Source of the DNA: DAMCZI01 sp032095175
Lineage (GTDB): Bacteria > Bacillota > Clostridia > Clostridiales > Caloramatoraceae
DNA length: 64,000 nucleotides
Assembly (NCBI GenBank): GCA_032095175.1
Contig: DAMCZI010000007.1
Location: 77,816-141,815 of the forward strand
Direction: 5' to 3'
This document shows, in pieces, positions 52,348-60,799 of the stretch. The translations under genes were made by a program, and so were the position numbers. Below the pieces are notes generated by a model. That model saw nothing but the letters and a program-made list of their open reading frames with translations. It was not told the DNA's origin and did not search any database. Each line of letters starts with the position of its first letter. Position 1 is the stretch's first letter.

Positions 52348-53496
52348 ATGCTGTGGGAAAAAATGTTGGAGGCCATAAGAGACATATGGGCAACATCGGG
52401 CTTCACCAGTATAACTATAGGACATATTGGAATGATTATTGTCTCAATGGTGCTTATATACCTTGCCATTAAAAAAGGATTTGAACCGCTGTTGCTTCTT
52501 CCTATAGCCTTTGGTATGTTACTTGCCAATCTGCCCCTTTCAGGAATTTTGGATGCACCTACACCAGGGCATGTAGGTGGACTCCTTTATTATCTTAAGT
52601 TGGGAGTAGATTTAGATATTTATCCACCACTTATATTTCTTGGGGTAGGAGCAATGACAGACTTTGGCCCGCTTATTGCAAATCCATCAAGCTTGCTTTT
52701 AGGTGCTGCTGCTCAGTTTGGTGTGTTTTTTGCTTTTATATGCGCTCTGCTTTTGGGCTTTGACCCAAAGGAGGCAGCATCTATTGGAATAATAGGGGGG
52801 GCGGATGGACCAACCGCAATATACTTAGCAACAAAGCTTGCAAAGCATTTGATAGGGCCTATTGCAGTTGCAGCCTATTCATATATGGCTCTTGTACCAC
52901 TGATACAGCCGCCTATCATGAAGCTTCTTACAACTAAAAAGGAAAGAATGACTAAAATGGATCAGCTAAGAAAGGTTTCAAAGGCGGAGAGGGTTATATT
53001 CCCTATAATCGTTACAATAGTTATAGCACTAATACTTCCATCAGTACTGCCGTTGGTTGGAATGCTTATGCTTGGGAATCTTTTTAGGGAAAGTGGAGTT
53101 GTACAGAGGCTTTCAGACACAGCACAAAATGCAATGATAAATATAATTACAATATTCTTAGGAGTATCCGTAGGTTCAACTACGAATGCCGAAACATTTT
53201 TAACAAAGGATACCCTTCTTATAACAGGGCTTGGCTTAATAGCCTTTGCATTCAGCACAGTTGGAGGAGTACTACTTGGAAAGCTGATGTACTTGGTAAC
53301 TAAAGGAAAGGTAAACCCACTTATAGGTTCTGCAGGGGTTTCTGCAGTACCAATGGCAGCAAGGGTATCCCAGGTTGTAGGTCAAAAGGAAAACCCATCA
53401 AACTTCCTATTGATGCATGCTATGGGCCCCAACGTTGCCGGAGTAATAGGAACAGCGGTGGCAGCAGGTGTTCTGCTGACGCTATTCGGTAGATAA
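52348..53496 (+). CDS. mmdB: Methylmalonyl-CoA decarboxylase beta subunit (Na+ pump)
   Basis: The 382-residue membrane protein (about nine to eleven segments) decarboxylates carboxybiotin and exports Na+. Family motifs are FLGVGAMTDFGPLIANP, IGIIGGADGPTAIYLA and SVGSTTNAETFL, which include the conserved Asp and polar pore residues. It closes the operon and is followed by a strong terminator. Confidence 0.96.
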   Translation: MLWEKMLEAIRDIWATSGFTSITIGHIGMIIVSMVLIYLAIKKGFEPLLLLPIAFGMLLANLPLSGILDAPTPGHVGGLLYYLKLGVDLDIYPPLIFLGVGAMTDFGPLIANPSSLLLGAAAQFGVFFAFICALLLGFDPKEAASIGIIGGADGPTAIYLATKLAKHLIGPIAVAAYSYMALVPLIQPPIMKLLTTKKERMTKMDQLRKVSKAERVIFPIIVTIVIALILPSVLPLVGMLMLGNLFRESGVVQRLSDTAQNAMINIITIFLGVSVGSTTNAETFLTKDTLLITGLGLIAFAFSTVGGVLLGKLMYLVTKGKVNPLIGSAGVSAVPMAARVSQVVGQKENPSNFLLMHAMGPNVAGVIGTAVAAGVLLTLFGR

Positions 53497-53505
53497 TAGA
53501 TATAT

Positions 53506-53551
53506 AAAAAGGAGAAAAGAAAGAGGTTTCATTCTTTCTTTTCTCCTTTTT
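53506..53551 (+). terminator. Terminator of the methylmalonyl-CoA operon
   Basis: AAAAAGGAGAAAAGAAAGA pairs with TCTTTCTTTTCTCCTTTTT around a short loop. Confidence 0.9.
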
Positions 53552-53557
53552 ACATGC

Positions 53558-53587
53558 TTATATTTTTTACAATGTGTGGGATACTAT
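53558..53587 (+). promoter_or_regulatory. Candidate sigma-E promoter of coat genes
   Basis: TTATATT and GATACTAT are 15 bases apart, near the mother-cell sigma-E consensus KMATATT-(14-15)-CATACAHT. The site lies 28 bases before the ATG at 53616, as expected if that is the true start. Confidence 0.45.
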
Positions 53588-53615
53588 TTTTGAAAAATTG
53601 ATTGGAGGTATTGTT

Positions 53616-53816
53616 ATGGATGGAAACAATTATTCAAGCCACACAGAAAAGGAAGTTCTTCTTTTAAAGGATCAGCTCGAAGCAGAGGCCCTTACAATTA
53701 GAAAGCTGATGGATTATCAGGCAGAGCTAAATGATCCTTCAATATCAAAGATGGTAGACGGCATGATTCAAAAGCACAGAGATCACTACAGCAGAATATT
53801 AAGCCATATAAAATAA
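53616..53816 (+). CDS. Small helical protein, probable spore coat component
   Basis: The 66-residue product is mostly two helices: EVLLLKDQLEAEALTIRKLMDYQAEL and MVDGMIQKHRDHYSRILSHI. This resembles half of a ferritin-like CotF domain. The ATG at 53616 has TTGGAGGT; the longer open frame from 53574 would include the candidate promoter. It is paired with the CotF-like gene 13 bases downstream. Confidence 0.6.
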   Translation: MDGNNYSSHTEKEVLLLKDQLEAEALTIRKLMDYQAELNDPSISKMVDGMIQKHRDHYSRILSHIK

Positions 53817-53829
53817 TAGGGGTGATAAA

Positions 53830-54120
53830 ATGTCAGATTATAAATATACAACAAGCAGTGTAGAAAAGGACAGAGTGATGGATATACTTATGACACATAA
53901 GCATCTAACAGATATGTATAATAATGCTGCAAATGAGGTTGACTGCAGTGCTATGCATAATGAAATACTAAATATACTTAAGGAAGAACACGAACTTGAG
54001 CATGAACTATACAATGAAATGAAAAAAAGAGGCTGGTATACCAATAAAAAGGCCCAGACAAGTGATGTAACTCAGGTACACAGTGAATTTGAAAATATGA
54101 AAAAGGATTTAGGAATTTAA
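53830..54120 (+). CDS. CotF-family spore coat protein
   Basis: The 96-residue protein has the CotF pattern: DRVMDILMTHKHLTDMYNNAANEVDCSAMHNEILNILKEEHELEHELYNEMKKRGWY. Coat F proteins are added to the clostridial and Bacillus spore coat. It is co-transcribed with the preceding small gene and followed by a terminator. Confidence 0.85.
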   Translation: MSDYKYTTSSVEKDRVMDILMTHKHLTDMYNNAANEVDCSAMHNEILNILKEEHELEHELYNEMKKRGWYTNKKAQTSDVTQVHSEFENMKKDLGI

Positions 54121-54130
54121 GATATCATAG

Positions 54131-54184
54131 GTGCCATGTACTAAAGAAAGCTTTTCACATTTCTTTGTACATGGTACTTTTTTT
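54131..54184 (+). terminator. Terminator of the coat genes
   Basis: GTGCCATGTAC and AAAGAAA pair with TTTCTTT and GTACATGGTAC in one long stem with a bulge, followed by seven T. The rest of the gap to 54378 is AT-rich with no gene seen. Confidence 0.8.
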
Positions 54185-54378
54185 AGCAATTATAAAAACA
54201 AATTTCATCTATAAGTTTTGTGTAGATGATTCTATATTGCTCGCCCTAAACATTTATTCGAAATCATATTCCTTGATTCATTAACTGTACGACACCCAAT
54301 GCAAAATTTTTAGTGGGATTAATATATAAAAGTTACCTGGTACCTTGAAAGAAGCGGTATGTGCACTTTATTATTATG

Positions 54379-54387
54379 TGCTATAAT
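54379..54387 (+). promoter_or_regulatory. Extended -10 promoter of birA
   Basis: TGCTATAAT is an extended -10 element 58 bases before the birA start. No clear -35 is needed or seen. Confidence 0.5.
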
Positions 54388-54445
54388 ATGATTAATTTTT
54401 ATATAAAAAGTGATTTTTAAAAGGCACCTTGGGAGGGTTAATTAT

Positions 54446-55249
54446 ATGGATAAACTTGATTATGAGAGCGTTAAGGATTTACTCCATACGAAATACATAG
54501 GAAGAAACATTGTATATCTTGAGAAGACTACATCCACAAATGATATCGCAAAGAAGCTTGGTGATGAGTGTGTAGTTGAGGGGACTGTTGTAATTGCTGA
54601 GGAGCAGAGTGCTGGCAGGGGAAGAATGGGAAGAAAATGGGCGACCCACAGGGGGGATGCCATAGCCATGACTCTTCTTTTAAGACCTGAAATTCCTGTG
54701 AAGGATGCACCATCAATAACACCAATACTTGCACTATCGGCGGTTCAGGGAATAATGGATTCATGTCAAATTGAATGTGGAATAAAGTGGCCAAATGATG
54801 TTGTACTTGACAGGAAAAAGGTTAGTGGAATACTTACTGAAATGAAGGCAGCAGGCAGCATGGTGGGCTATATAGTGGTTGGAATAGGTCTAAATATAAA
54901 TCAGGAAGAGTTTGAGGAAGATATTAAGGATATTGCTGTATCTCTGAAGAAATTTACAGGTATAAATTATGATAGAAGAAAAATAATCTCGGCTGTATTA
55001 AACAGGTTTGAGGACAATTATGATATGTTTAAGGAACATGGAATATCATACTTTAAAGAGGAACTAAAGAAATATTCTGTTTTAATTGGGAAACGGATTA
55101 ATATATCTCTTATTGAGGATGGTTTCGAGGGAGAAGCAATTGACATGGCTGATGATGGAAGCCTCATTGTAAGAAAGGATGACGGGAAATTAAAAAGAGT
55201 AATAAGCGGAGAAGTAACGTTAAACGGATACTATGTGTGCAGAGATTAA
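54446..55249 (+). CDS. birA: Biotin--[acetyl-CoA-carboxylase/decarboxylase] ligase, no HTH
   Basis: This ligase attaches biotin to carrier lysines through biotinyl-AMP. The 267 residues contain the catalytic core (TTSTNDIAKKL, the adenylate loop GRGRMGRKW, KWPNDVVLDRKKVSGILTE) and the C-terminal SH3-like domain. The N-terminal DNA-binding domain of BirA repressors is missing, so this is a group I enzyme without a repressor role. The ATG at 54446 has GGGAGGG upstream. MmdC is an obvious substrate. Confidence 0.94.
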   Translation: MDKLDYESVKDLLHTKYIGRNIVYLEKTTSTNDIAKKLGDECVVEGTVVIAEEQSAGRGRMGRKWATHRGDAIAMTLLLRPEIPVKDAPSITPILALSAVQGIMDSCQIECGIKWPNDVVLDRKKVSGILTEMKAAGSMVGYIVVGIGLNINQEEFEEDIKDIAVSLKKFTGINYDRRKIISAVLNRFEDNYDMFKEHGISYFKEELKKYSVLIGKRINISLIEDGFEGEAIDMADDGSLIVRKDDGKLKRVISGEVTLNGYYVCRD

Positions 55250-55255
55250 GTAAAA

Positions 55256-55344
55256 GGTGACAGGCTCTTGAGTTTTGAGTTATTTAATCAAAAGCATCGC
55301 CAGATGCTTTTGTTATATAACTCAAAACTCAAGTGTCTGTTACC
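55256..55344. repeat. P1 palindrome
   Basis: Arms GGTGACAGGCTCTTGAGTTT and CAAGTGTCTGTTACC enclose an inner AAAAGCATC/GATGCTTTT hairpin. It starts seven bases after the birA stop. Confidence 0.85.
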
Positions 55345-55511
55345 CATAAACTCCACTTTTTAATTTCCATAACTTACTTTCACAAAATTATAAATCTAGG
55401 GTTTGTTTAGCTTCATTATGAAACACAAAACACTTCATACTTTTAATAAACGATTACTTTTTCGGAGGTTACCCTGGCTAACCCCGTTATAGAAGTTTTT
55501 GTTAATATACC

Positions 55512-55540
55512 TTGAAAGCCAATTATAAAGTTGCTACAAT
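55512..55540 (+). promoter_or_regulatory. Sigma-A promoter of coaX
   Basis: TTGAAA and TACAAT have a 17-base spacer, 64 bases before the coaX start. Between the P1 copy and this promoter there is only a small hairpin (GGTTA/TAACC near 55468) and no gene. Confidence 0.7.
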
Positions 55541-55603
55541 AGTTTTGGCATGAATGTGCAAAACATCCATACTGAATTTAATTCCTATAAAGGAGTGTAA
55601 AAT

Positions 55604-56380
55604 ATGATACTTGTATTTGATGTTGGAAATACTAATGTTGTACTTGGAGTATATGAGGGAAAAAAGCTTCTTACTGACTGGAGAATGTCTACAGCCTATC
55701 AGAGAACTGCTGATGAATTTGGGATAGTTCTTGTAAATCTTTTTGAAAAATCAGGTATAGATTATAAAAAAATTGAGGCCGTTATTGTTTCATCAGTTGT
55801 GCCAAACATTATGTACTCACTCGAACACAGTATAAGAAAATATTTTAAAATGGAACCAATAGTTGTTGGACCTGGAATAAAGACAGGAATAAATGTTAAA
55901 TATGATAATCCAAAAGAGGTTGGTGCAGACAGAATAGTTAATGCTGTTGCAGGTCACGAGATATATAAGAAACCTCTTATAATAATAGACTTTGGTACTG
56001 CAACAACCTTCTGTGCAGTAGGTGCCAATGGGGAATACTATGGAGGAGCCATAACTCCAGGAATCAGAATAGCTAGTGATTCTCTTTTTGAAAGGGCTGC
56101 AAAGCTTCCAAGAGTTGAGCTTGTTAAGCCTCAGACAGTTATATCAAAGAATACCGTTCAGAGTATGCAGGCAGGTATAATATATGGATATGTAGGTCAG
56201 GTTGATTATATTGTAAATAGAATGAAAAATGAAATGAAAGAGCTTGGAGAAAGCGAACCATATGTTATTGCAACTGGAGGTCTTGCAAAGCTCATAGCTT
56301 CTGAAAGTACAACAATAGATGAGGTGAATTCATTCTTAACCCTTGAGGGATTAAGAATAATATATGAAAAGAACAAATAG
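55604..56380 (+). CDS. coaX: Type III pantothenate kinase
   Basis: CoaX performs the first step of coenzyme A synthesis. The 258-residue ASKHA-fold protein starts MILVFDVGNTNVVLGVYEG (phosphate-binding), with GADRIVNAVAG, IDFGTATTFCAVG and ITPGIRIASDSLFERAAKLPRVEL as further family motifs. The start has AAAGGAGTG. dusB follows eight bases later. In Bacillus coaX also lies just after ftsH. Confidence 0.96.
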   Translation: MILVFDVGNTNVVLGVYEGKKLLTDWRMSTAYQRTADEFGIVLVNLFEKSGIDYKKIEAVIVSSVVPNIMYSLEHSIRKYFKMEPIVVGPGIKTGINVKYDNPKEVGADRIVNAVAGHEIYKKPLIIIDFGTATTFCAVGANGEYYGGAITPGIRIASDSLFERAAKLPRVELVKPQTVISKNTVQSMQAGIIYGYVGQVDYIVNRMKNEMKELGESEPYVIATGGLAKLIASESTTIDEVNSFLTLEGLRIIYEKNK

Positions 56381-56388
56381 GTGATTAT

Positions 56389-57360
56389 ATGAAGATAGGA
56401 GACTTTAAGCCTGATAACGGGGTTTTTCTTGCACCAATGGCAGGAGTTACTGATAAAGCTTTCAGGGTGATATGCAAGGAGTTTGGAAGCGGTCTTGTTT
56501 ATACTGAAATGGTAAGCTCAAAAGGGCTTTATTATGGAAGTAAGAGAACAGAGGTTATGCTTGATATAGATGACAGAGAAGCCCCTGCAGTTGTCCAGAT
56601 ATTTGGTTCGGACCCTGAAATAATGGGATATATGGCAGAAGTAATAGGCCAGAACCCAAAGGTAGCTATAGTGGACATAAACATGGGATGTCCTGCTCCG
56701 AAGATAGTTAAGAACTGCGAGGGCTCGGCCCTTATGAAAAACCCAGAGCTTGCAGAAAAGGTTATAAAAAATGTTGTATTAAAATCAAAAGTGCCAGTTA
56801 CCGTTAAATTCAGAAAGGGATGGGATGAGACATCCATAAATGCTGTTGAATTTGGGAAAATGGCAGAAAGCGCAGGTGCATCTGCTATAGCTGTACATGG
56901 CAGGACAAGGGCTCAGATGTATGAAGGAAAAGCAGATTGGGATATAATAAGGCAGGTTAAAGAAGCTGTAAGCATACCTGTTATAGGGAATGGTGATGTT
57001 GTATGTCCTGAGACTGCTAAAAAGCTATTTGATGAAACAGGCTGTGATGCCATAATGATAGGAAGAGGTGCCCTGGGGAATCCATGGATTTTTAAAAGGG
57101 TGGTACACTATTTGAATACAGGTGAAATACTTTCAGAGCCAGAGTTTTATGAGCGAATTGATATGGCTATAAGACATATGGACATGGCCTATGAATATAA
57201 GGGTCAAAGAGGCATAATTGAAATGAGAAAGCAGCTTGCCTGGTACATGAAGGGCATAAAGGATGCTGCAGCAATAAGAAATAAAATAAATACAATGGAT
57301 GATAGGGAGGAGATAATAAACCTTCTTATTGATTATAGAAATGAGCTTATGAATGAATAA
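56389..57360 (+). CDS. dusB: tRNA-dihydrouridine synthase B
   Basis: This FMN enzyme reduces uridines in tRNA. The 323-residue protein has VFLAPMAGVTDKAFRVICKEFG, the catalytic Cys in DINMGCPAPKI, AVHGRTRAQMYEGKADW, VIGNGDV and IMIGRGALGNPW, in TIM-barrel order. It shares a transcription unit with coaX. The start ATG has AGGTGAT. Confidence 0.96.
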   Translation: MKIGDFKPDNGVFLAPMAGVTDKAFRVICKEFGSGLVYTEMVSSKGLYYGSKRTEVMLDIDDREAPAVVQIFGSDPEIMGYMAEVIGQNPKVAIVDINMGCPAPKIVKNCEGSALMKNPELAEKVIKNVVLKSKVPVTVKFRKGWDETSINAVEFGKMAESAGASAIAVHGRTRAQMYEGKADWDIIRQVKEAVSIPVIGNGDVVCPETAKKLFDETGCDAIMIGRGALGNPWIFKRVVHYLNTGEILSEPEFYERIDMAIRHMDMAYEYKGQRGIIEMRKQLAWYMKGIKDAAAIRNKINTMDDREEIINLLIDYRNELMNE

Positions 57361-57445
57361 TTCATAGGCTTTTGCTTTACAATATTTTGACGTTGCGGTA
57401 TTATATGGTAAAGCAAATATCTGTATATGGGGAGGAATTATAACT

Positions 57446-57574
57446 GTGGGTATAACATATTCTTTTTTGATTGTGTTTGAAATTTTTGCTAGAATATTTA
57501 TGTATGGAGCAATTGTCATTTTGGCTTCTAAAGCCCTTAAAGCACTGGATATTTACATTAAAAAGAATTCATAA
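57446..57574 (+). CDS. 42-residue membrane protein
   Basis: The open frame reads MGITYSFLIVFEIFARIFM, then YGAIVILASKALKALDIYIKKNS. The start is GTG at 57446 with a very good TGGGGAGGAA site. It is one hydrophobic helix of about 25 residues with a basic end. It lies alone in the 304-base gap between dusB and the methyltransferase gene. I do not recognise a family, but the ribosome site and composition support a real small protein. Confidence 0.6.
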   Translation: MGITYSFLIVFEIFARIFMYGAIVILASKALKALDIYIKKNS

Positions 57575-57664
57575 TCATAGATCTTTGTATTTTATAAAGT
57601 TTGTAAGCAGGGATTTCGTCAAAATAATTTATATATGTGTAGGAGCTTAAAAAGGAGAATTTAT

Positions 57665-58504
57665 ATGAAACCACAAGTGAAGAAAATTTATTCAGAGAAT
57701 AGTGATTTTCAAAAAATTGAAGTGCTTAAGAGAAATCGAGAAAAAAGAACTAAGTATAAAGAGTTTTTTGTTGAAGGGGTAAAGTCCATTAACTATGCAA
57801 TAGAAAACAACTGGCATATCAAAGCTTTTATATACTCAAATGAAAAACCGCTGTCAGATTGGGCAAATAATATACTTGCTAATTCAAAGGCAGAAGTTCA
57901 TTTTGAATTAACAGCAAAATTAATGGATAAGCTAAGCGACAAGGATGAAGATTATTCCGAAATAGTTGCTGTTATATCAATGCCCCAAAATGATTTGTCA
58001 CGTATTAAAATAAAAAAGGATATGGTTGTTGTTGTTTTTGACAGACCTTCAAGCCATGGCAATTTAGGAACGTTGATACGCTCCTGTGAAGCACTGAAGG
58101 TAGATGGATTGATAATAACTGGTCATGCGGTTGACTTATATGATCCTAAAACAATTAGGTCAAGTATGGGCACGTTCTTTTCTGTTCCAACTGTCAGGCT
58201 GCAATCCCATAATGAATTATTACAATGGATTTCTGAAATAAGAAGTAGATTTGATAATTTTCAAATAGTAGGATCTACTTCAAAGGCAGATACTTTTATT
58301 GAAGAAGCAGATTTAACAAACCCCACGATGTTGCTTATTGGTAATGAAACTTATGGATTAAGCAATAATTATAAGGAGCTTTGTGATAAGCTTGTTAAAA
58401 TACCTATGTATGGGAAAATAACATCCTTCAATGTTGCATGTGCTGGTTCCGTAATGCTATATGAAATAGACAGACAGCGAAGGGCAAAAATAAATAAAGC
58501 ATAA
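57665..58504 (+). CDS. SpoU-family RNA 2'-O-methyltransferase
   Basis: The 279-residue protein has an N-terminal substrate-binding domain (EFFVEGVKSINYAIENNWHIKAFIYS) and a C-terminal SPOUT knot with motif 1 FDRPSSHGNLGTLIRSCEAL, motif 2 LLIGNETYGLS and motif 3 SFNVACAGSVMLYEI. It methylates rRNA or tRNA 2'-hydroxyls; the target cannot be told from sequence. The ATG at 57665 has AAAAGGAG. Confidence 0.9.
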   Translation: MKPQVKKIYSENSDFQKIEVLKRNREKRTKYKEFFVEGVKSINYAIENNWHIKAFIYSNEKPLSDWANNILANSKAEVHFELTAKLMDKLSDKDEDYSEIVAVISMPQNDLSRIKIKKDMVVVVFDRPSSHGNLGTLIRSCEALKVDGLIITGHAVDLYDPKTIRSSMGTFFSVPTVRLQSHNELLQWISEIRSRFDNFQIVGSTSKADTFIEEADLTNPTMLLIGNETYGLSNNYKELCDKLVKIPMYGKITSFNVACAGSVMLYEIDRQRRAKINKA

Positions 58505-58519
58505 ATATTTAGATTGAAA

Positions 58520-58560
58520 TAAAAGGATTTACTTTAATAGAGTAGATCCTTTTTATTTTT
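58520..58560 (+). terminator. Rho-independent terminator
   Basis: AAAAGGATTTACT pairs with AGTAGATCCTTTT (one G-U) around TTAATAG, followed by a T-run. Confidence 0.85.
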
Positions 58561-58646
58561 AAATTTGTTACTAAAAATTACCAAAGTGGGAACAATGTAA
58601 TACTGAATAAAGAATTTAAGATTTAAATTTTTTGGGAGGTTTAAAG

Positions 58647-59591
58647 ATGAAAAGGGTTGTTTCTGTAAGTCTTGGTTCATCAAAAAGAAATCATAGTGTA
58701 ATCACAGAAATCCTTGGAGAAACCTTTTTGATTGAGAGGATAGGTACCGATGGGAATGTTAATAAGCTTATAGATATAATAGAAAAGCTTGATGGGAAAA
58801 TCGATGCCTTCGGGATGGGTGGAATAGATATGTATCTTCAGGGTTCGAACAGAAAATATATTATAAAGGATTCTGTAGCTATAGCCAGAGCGGCTAAAAT
58901 AACTCCCATACTGGATGGTTCTATCCTAAAGAATACTCTTGAAAAAAGGGTAATAAAATATATTGATGAAAAGGTGTTATGCCTTAAGGATAAAAGGGTG
59001 CTAATGACAAGTGCAGTGGACAGGTATGGAATGGCACTGGCGTTAAATGATGCAGGGGCAAAAATAACCTTTGGAGATGTTATGTTTGGACTAAATATAC
59101 CCGTGCCCATAAGATCCTTTAAGTCCTTTAACAGAATTATAAGAGTACTTCTTCCTATAGTTGTAAACATGCCCTTTGAAATGCTTTATCCAACAGGGAA
59201 AAGCCAGGATATAACAAAAACAAAGTATGAAAAATACTATGATGAAGCCCAGATAATAGCAGGAGACTACCTATTTATAAAAAAGCATATGCCAGGCAGC
59301 CTTAAGGGAAAAATAATAATAACTAACACTATAACCAGCGATGATATCGAGGATTTAAGAAAAAGAGAGGTATATATGCTTATTACCACAACACCAGAAT
59401 TCAATGGCAGATCCTTTGGAACAAATGTAATAGAGGCATTGATTACAGCTATAATAGGAAAGAACAAAGAAACCATATTACCTGAAGAGTATGAGAGGGT
59501 ACTTGATATGCTTAATTTTACTCCAAGAATTCTATACCTAAACAAATCAATCTATAAAGAGGAGAATAGATGGAGGGGTTTGCAGTATTAA
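58647..59591 (+). CDS. Conserved clostridial protein, first of an uncharacterised pair
   Basis: The 314-residue cytoplasmic protein starts MKRVVSVSLGSSKRNHSVITEILGETFLIERIGTDG. It has FGMGGIDMYLQ near residue 58 and LMTSAVDRYGMALALNDAGAKITFGDVMFGLNIPVPI, with alternating strands and Gly-rich turns that suggest a Rossmann-like fold. Homologues in databases are often called quinate 5-dehydrogenase, but I see no evidence for that reaction. The ATG at 58647 has GGGAGG. It overlaps its partner gene by 22 bases. Confidence 0.7.
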   Translation: MKRVVSVSLGSSKRNHSVITEILGETFLIERIGTDGNVNKLIDIIEKLDGKIDAFGMGGIDMYLQGSNRKYIIKDSVAIARAAKITPILDGSILKNTLEKRVIKYIDEKVLCLKDKRVLMTSAVDRYGMALALNDAGAKITFGDVMFGLNIPVPIRSFKSFNRIIRVLLPIVVNMPFEMLYPTGKSQDITKTKYEKYYDEAQIIAGDYLFIKKHMPGSLKGKIIITNTITSDDIEDLRKREVYMLITTTPEFNGRSFGTNVIEALITAIIGKNKETILPEEYERVLDMLNFTPRILYLNKSIYKEENRWRGLQY

Positions 59592-60370
59592 ATAGAGCTA
59601 AGACAGAAGGACTTGCAGCGAGATATCCTATTAGAGGAAGGATTATGGGTGTAAGAAATCTAATTGGTCCCTATGAGGAAGAGACCCATAATTTCAATGG
59701 TATAACAGGATGCAGGATAAGAATACCCGAGGGGTTTGAGAAGGTTAAGAGAAGGAGGGGGGAGAGGATAGGTATAAAAAGATATGGATATGTATTATCA
59801 ACGGATTATTCCATAAACTTCAACCAACTTTTCCATGCTTCATGCCTTGTTAGAGCTCTTGATTTTTATACCATTAGCCTTGGGTGTGACTTAAGGTTAA
59901 ATGAGGTAGTTATTGCTGATGCTGCTACTCCTGAAGGGAAAAATGCATTCAAGCTGCTTTTACCCATTGCAAGAAGGATAATACTTATAACTGACAGGCG
60001 CGATGAGGTAAAGGATATGGTTGACTATGGAATTATGAAATATGGAACATCTGCTGCGGTTCTAGAGGATCCAGTAAAGGCATCTGAAAGGGCTGATGCG
60101 GTTGTAATTGCTTCTGATAATCCAAAACACAGCTGCCTTATAGAAAGAGAACGACCGATTTTATACCTGAAGTTTATAAATTATCCTACAGGGAAGCTTT
60201 GGTTTGATGATATAACTGTTTCCTTTAATGGACAAGGTCATCTTGAACCATTATTTGCTCAAGGCTATGTTGATGTGTTAGGCAAAAAACCACTCTGGCG
60301 TTATGCAGAAAAAGAAGGATTTAAGATAAGGGAATTAATGAATAAAGAAAGCTGCATAATGGAAAAGTAA
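59570..60370 (+). CDS. Conserved clostridial protein, second of an uncharacterised pair
   Basis: The 266-residue protein has a Lys/Arg-rich N-terminal half (GFEKVKRRRGERIGIKRYGYVLSTDYS) and a C-terminal half with strand-turn patterns typical of a nucleotide-binding or amidoligase fold (VVIADAATPEGKNAFKLLLPIARRIILITDRRDEVKDMV, then ADAVVIASDNPKHSC). The start overlaps the preceding gene, so the two are translated together. I do not recognise a function. Confidence 0.7.
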   Translation: MEGFAVLNRAKTEGLAARYPIRGRIMGVRNLIGPYEEETHNFNGITGCRIRIPEGFEKVKRRRGERIGIKRYGYVLSTDYSINFNQLFHASCLVRALDFYTISLGCDLRLNEVVIADAATPEGKNAFKLLLPIARRIILITDRRDEVKDMVDYGIMKYGTSAAVLEDPVKASERADAVVIASDNPKHSCLIERERPILYLKFINYPTGKLWFDDITVSFNGQGHLEPLFAQGYVDVLGKKPLWRYAEKEGFKIRELMNKESCIMEK

Positions 60371-60419
60371 GTCATATACTTATTTGGCAGATGAATGGAA
60401 TAAAACTGGGATAAAATTG

Positions 60420-60448
60420 TTGACAATGAAATACAGGTGGTTTATAAT
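60420..60448 (+). promoter_or_regulatory. Strong sigma-A promoter 350 bases before greA
   Basis: TTGACA and TATAAT with a 17-base spacer are perfect consensus elements. The greA start is 350 bases downstream, so the transcript would have a long leader or a separate product. Confidence 0.8.
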
Positions 60449-60468
60449 AACATCTAATGAAAAAAGGT

Positions 60469-60502
60469 AGCAAGCACTATAAGCATATTTATGGTGCTTG
60501 TT
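60469..60502 (+). other. Hairpin at the start of the transcript before greA
   Basis: AGCAAGCACTATAA pairs with TTTATGGTGCTTGTT (with mismatches) some 15 bases after the expected start of the promoter at 60420. No T-run follows. The remaining 300 bases to greA are very AT-rich and hold no gene that I can support. Confidence 0.5.
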
Positions 60503-60799
60503 ATTAATTATGCCATGGTAAAATGAGTGTTATATAATAACAACAACAGCATATAATATTCTATAATATAAACAATAAACTCCAATATTAAATGATTAAC
60601 AGGAAACTTGCCATTCTGCCTGAAGCATATGCTTGGGGTATTATCAATACACTGAATAATAAACTTGATATATTGGGGGAAACTATTTCAGTGATTTTAT
60701 GTTGCACTACTTTTATAATGCAATATAAAATCAAATTTTATAACCTTTTATCATAAAATTTGGTGTATATGATAAAAAATATATGAAGGAGAGAAAGAG

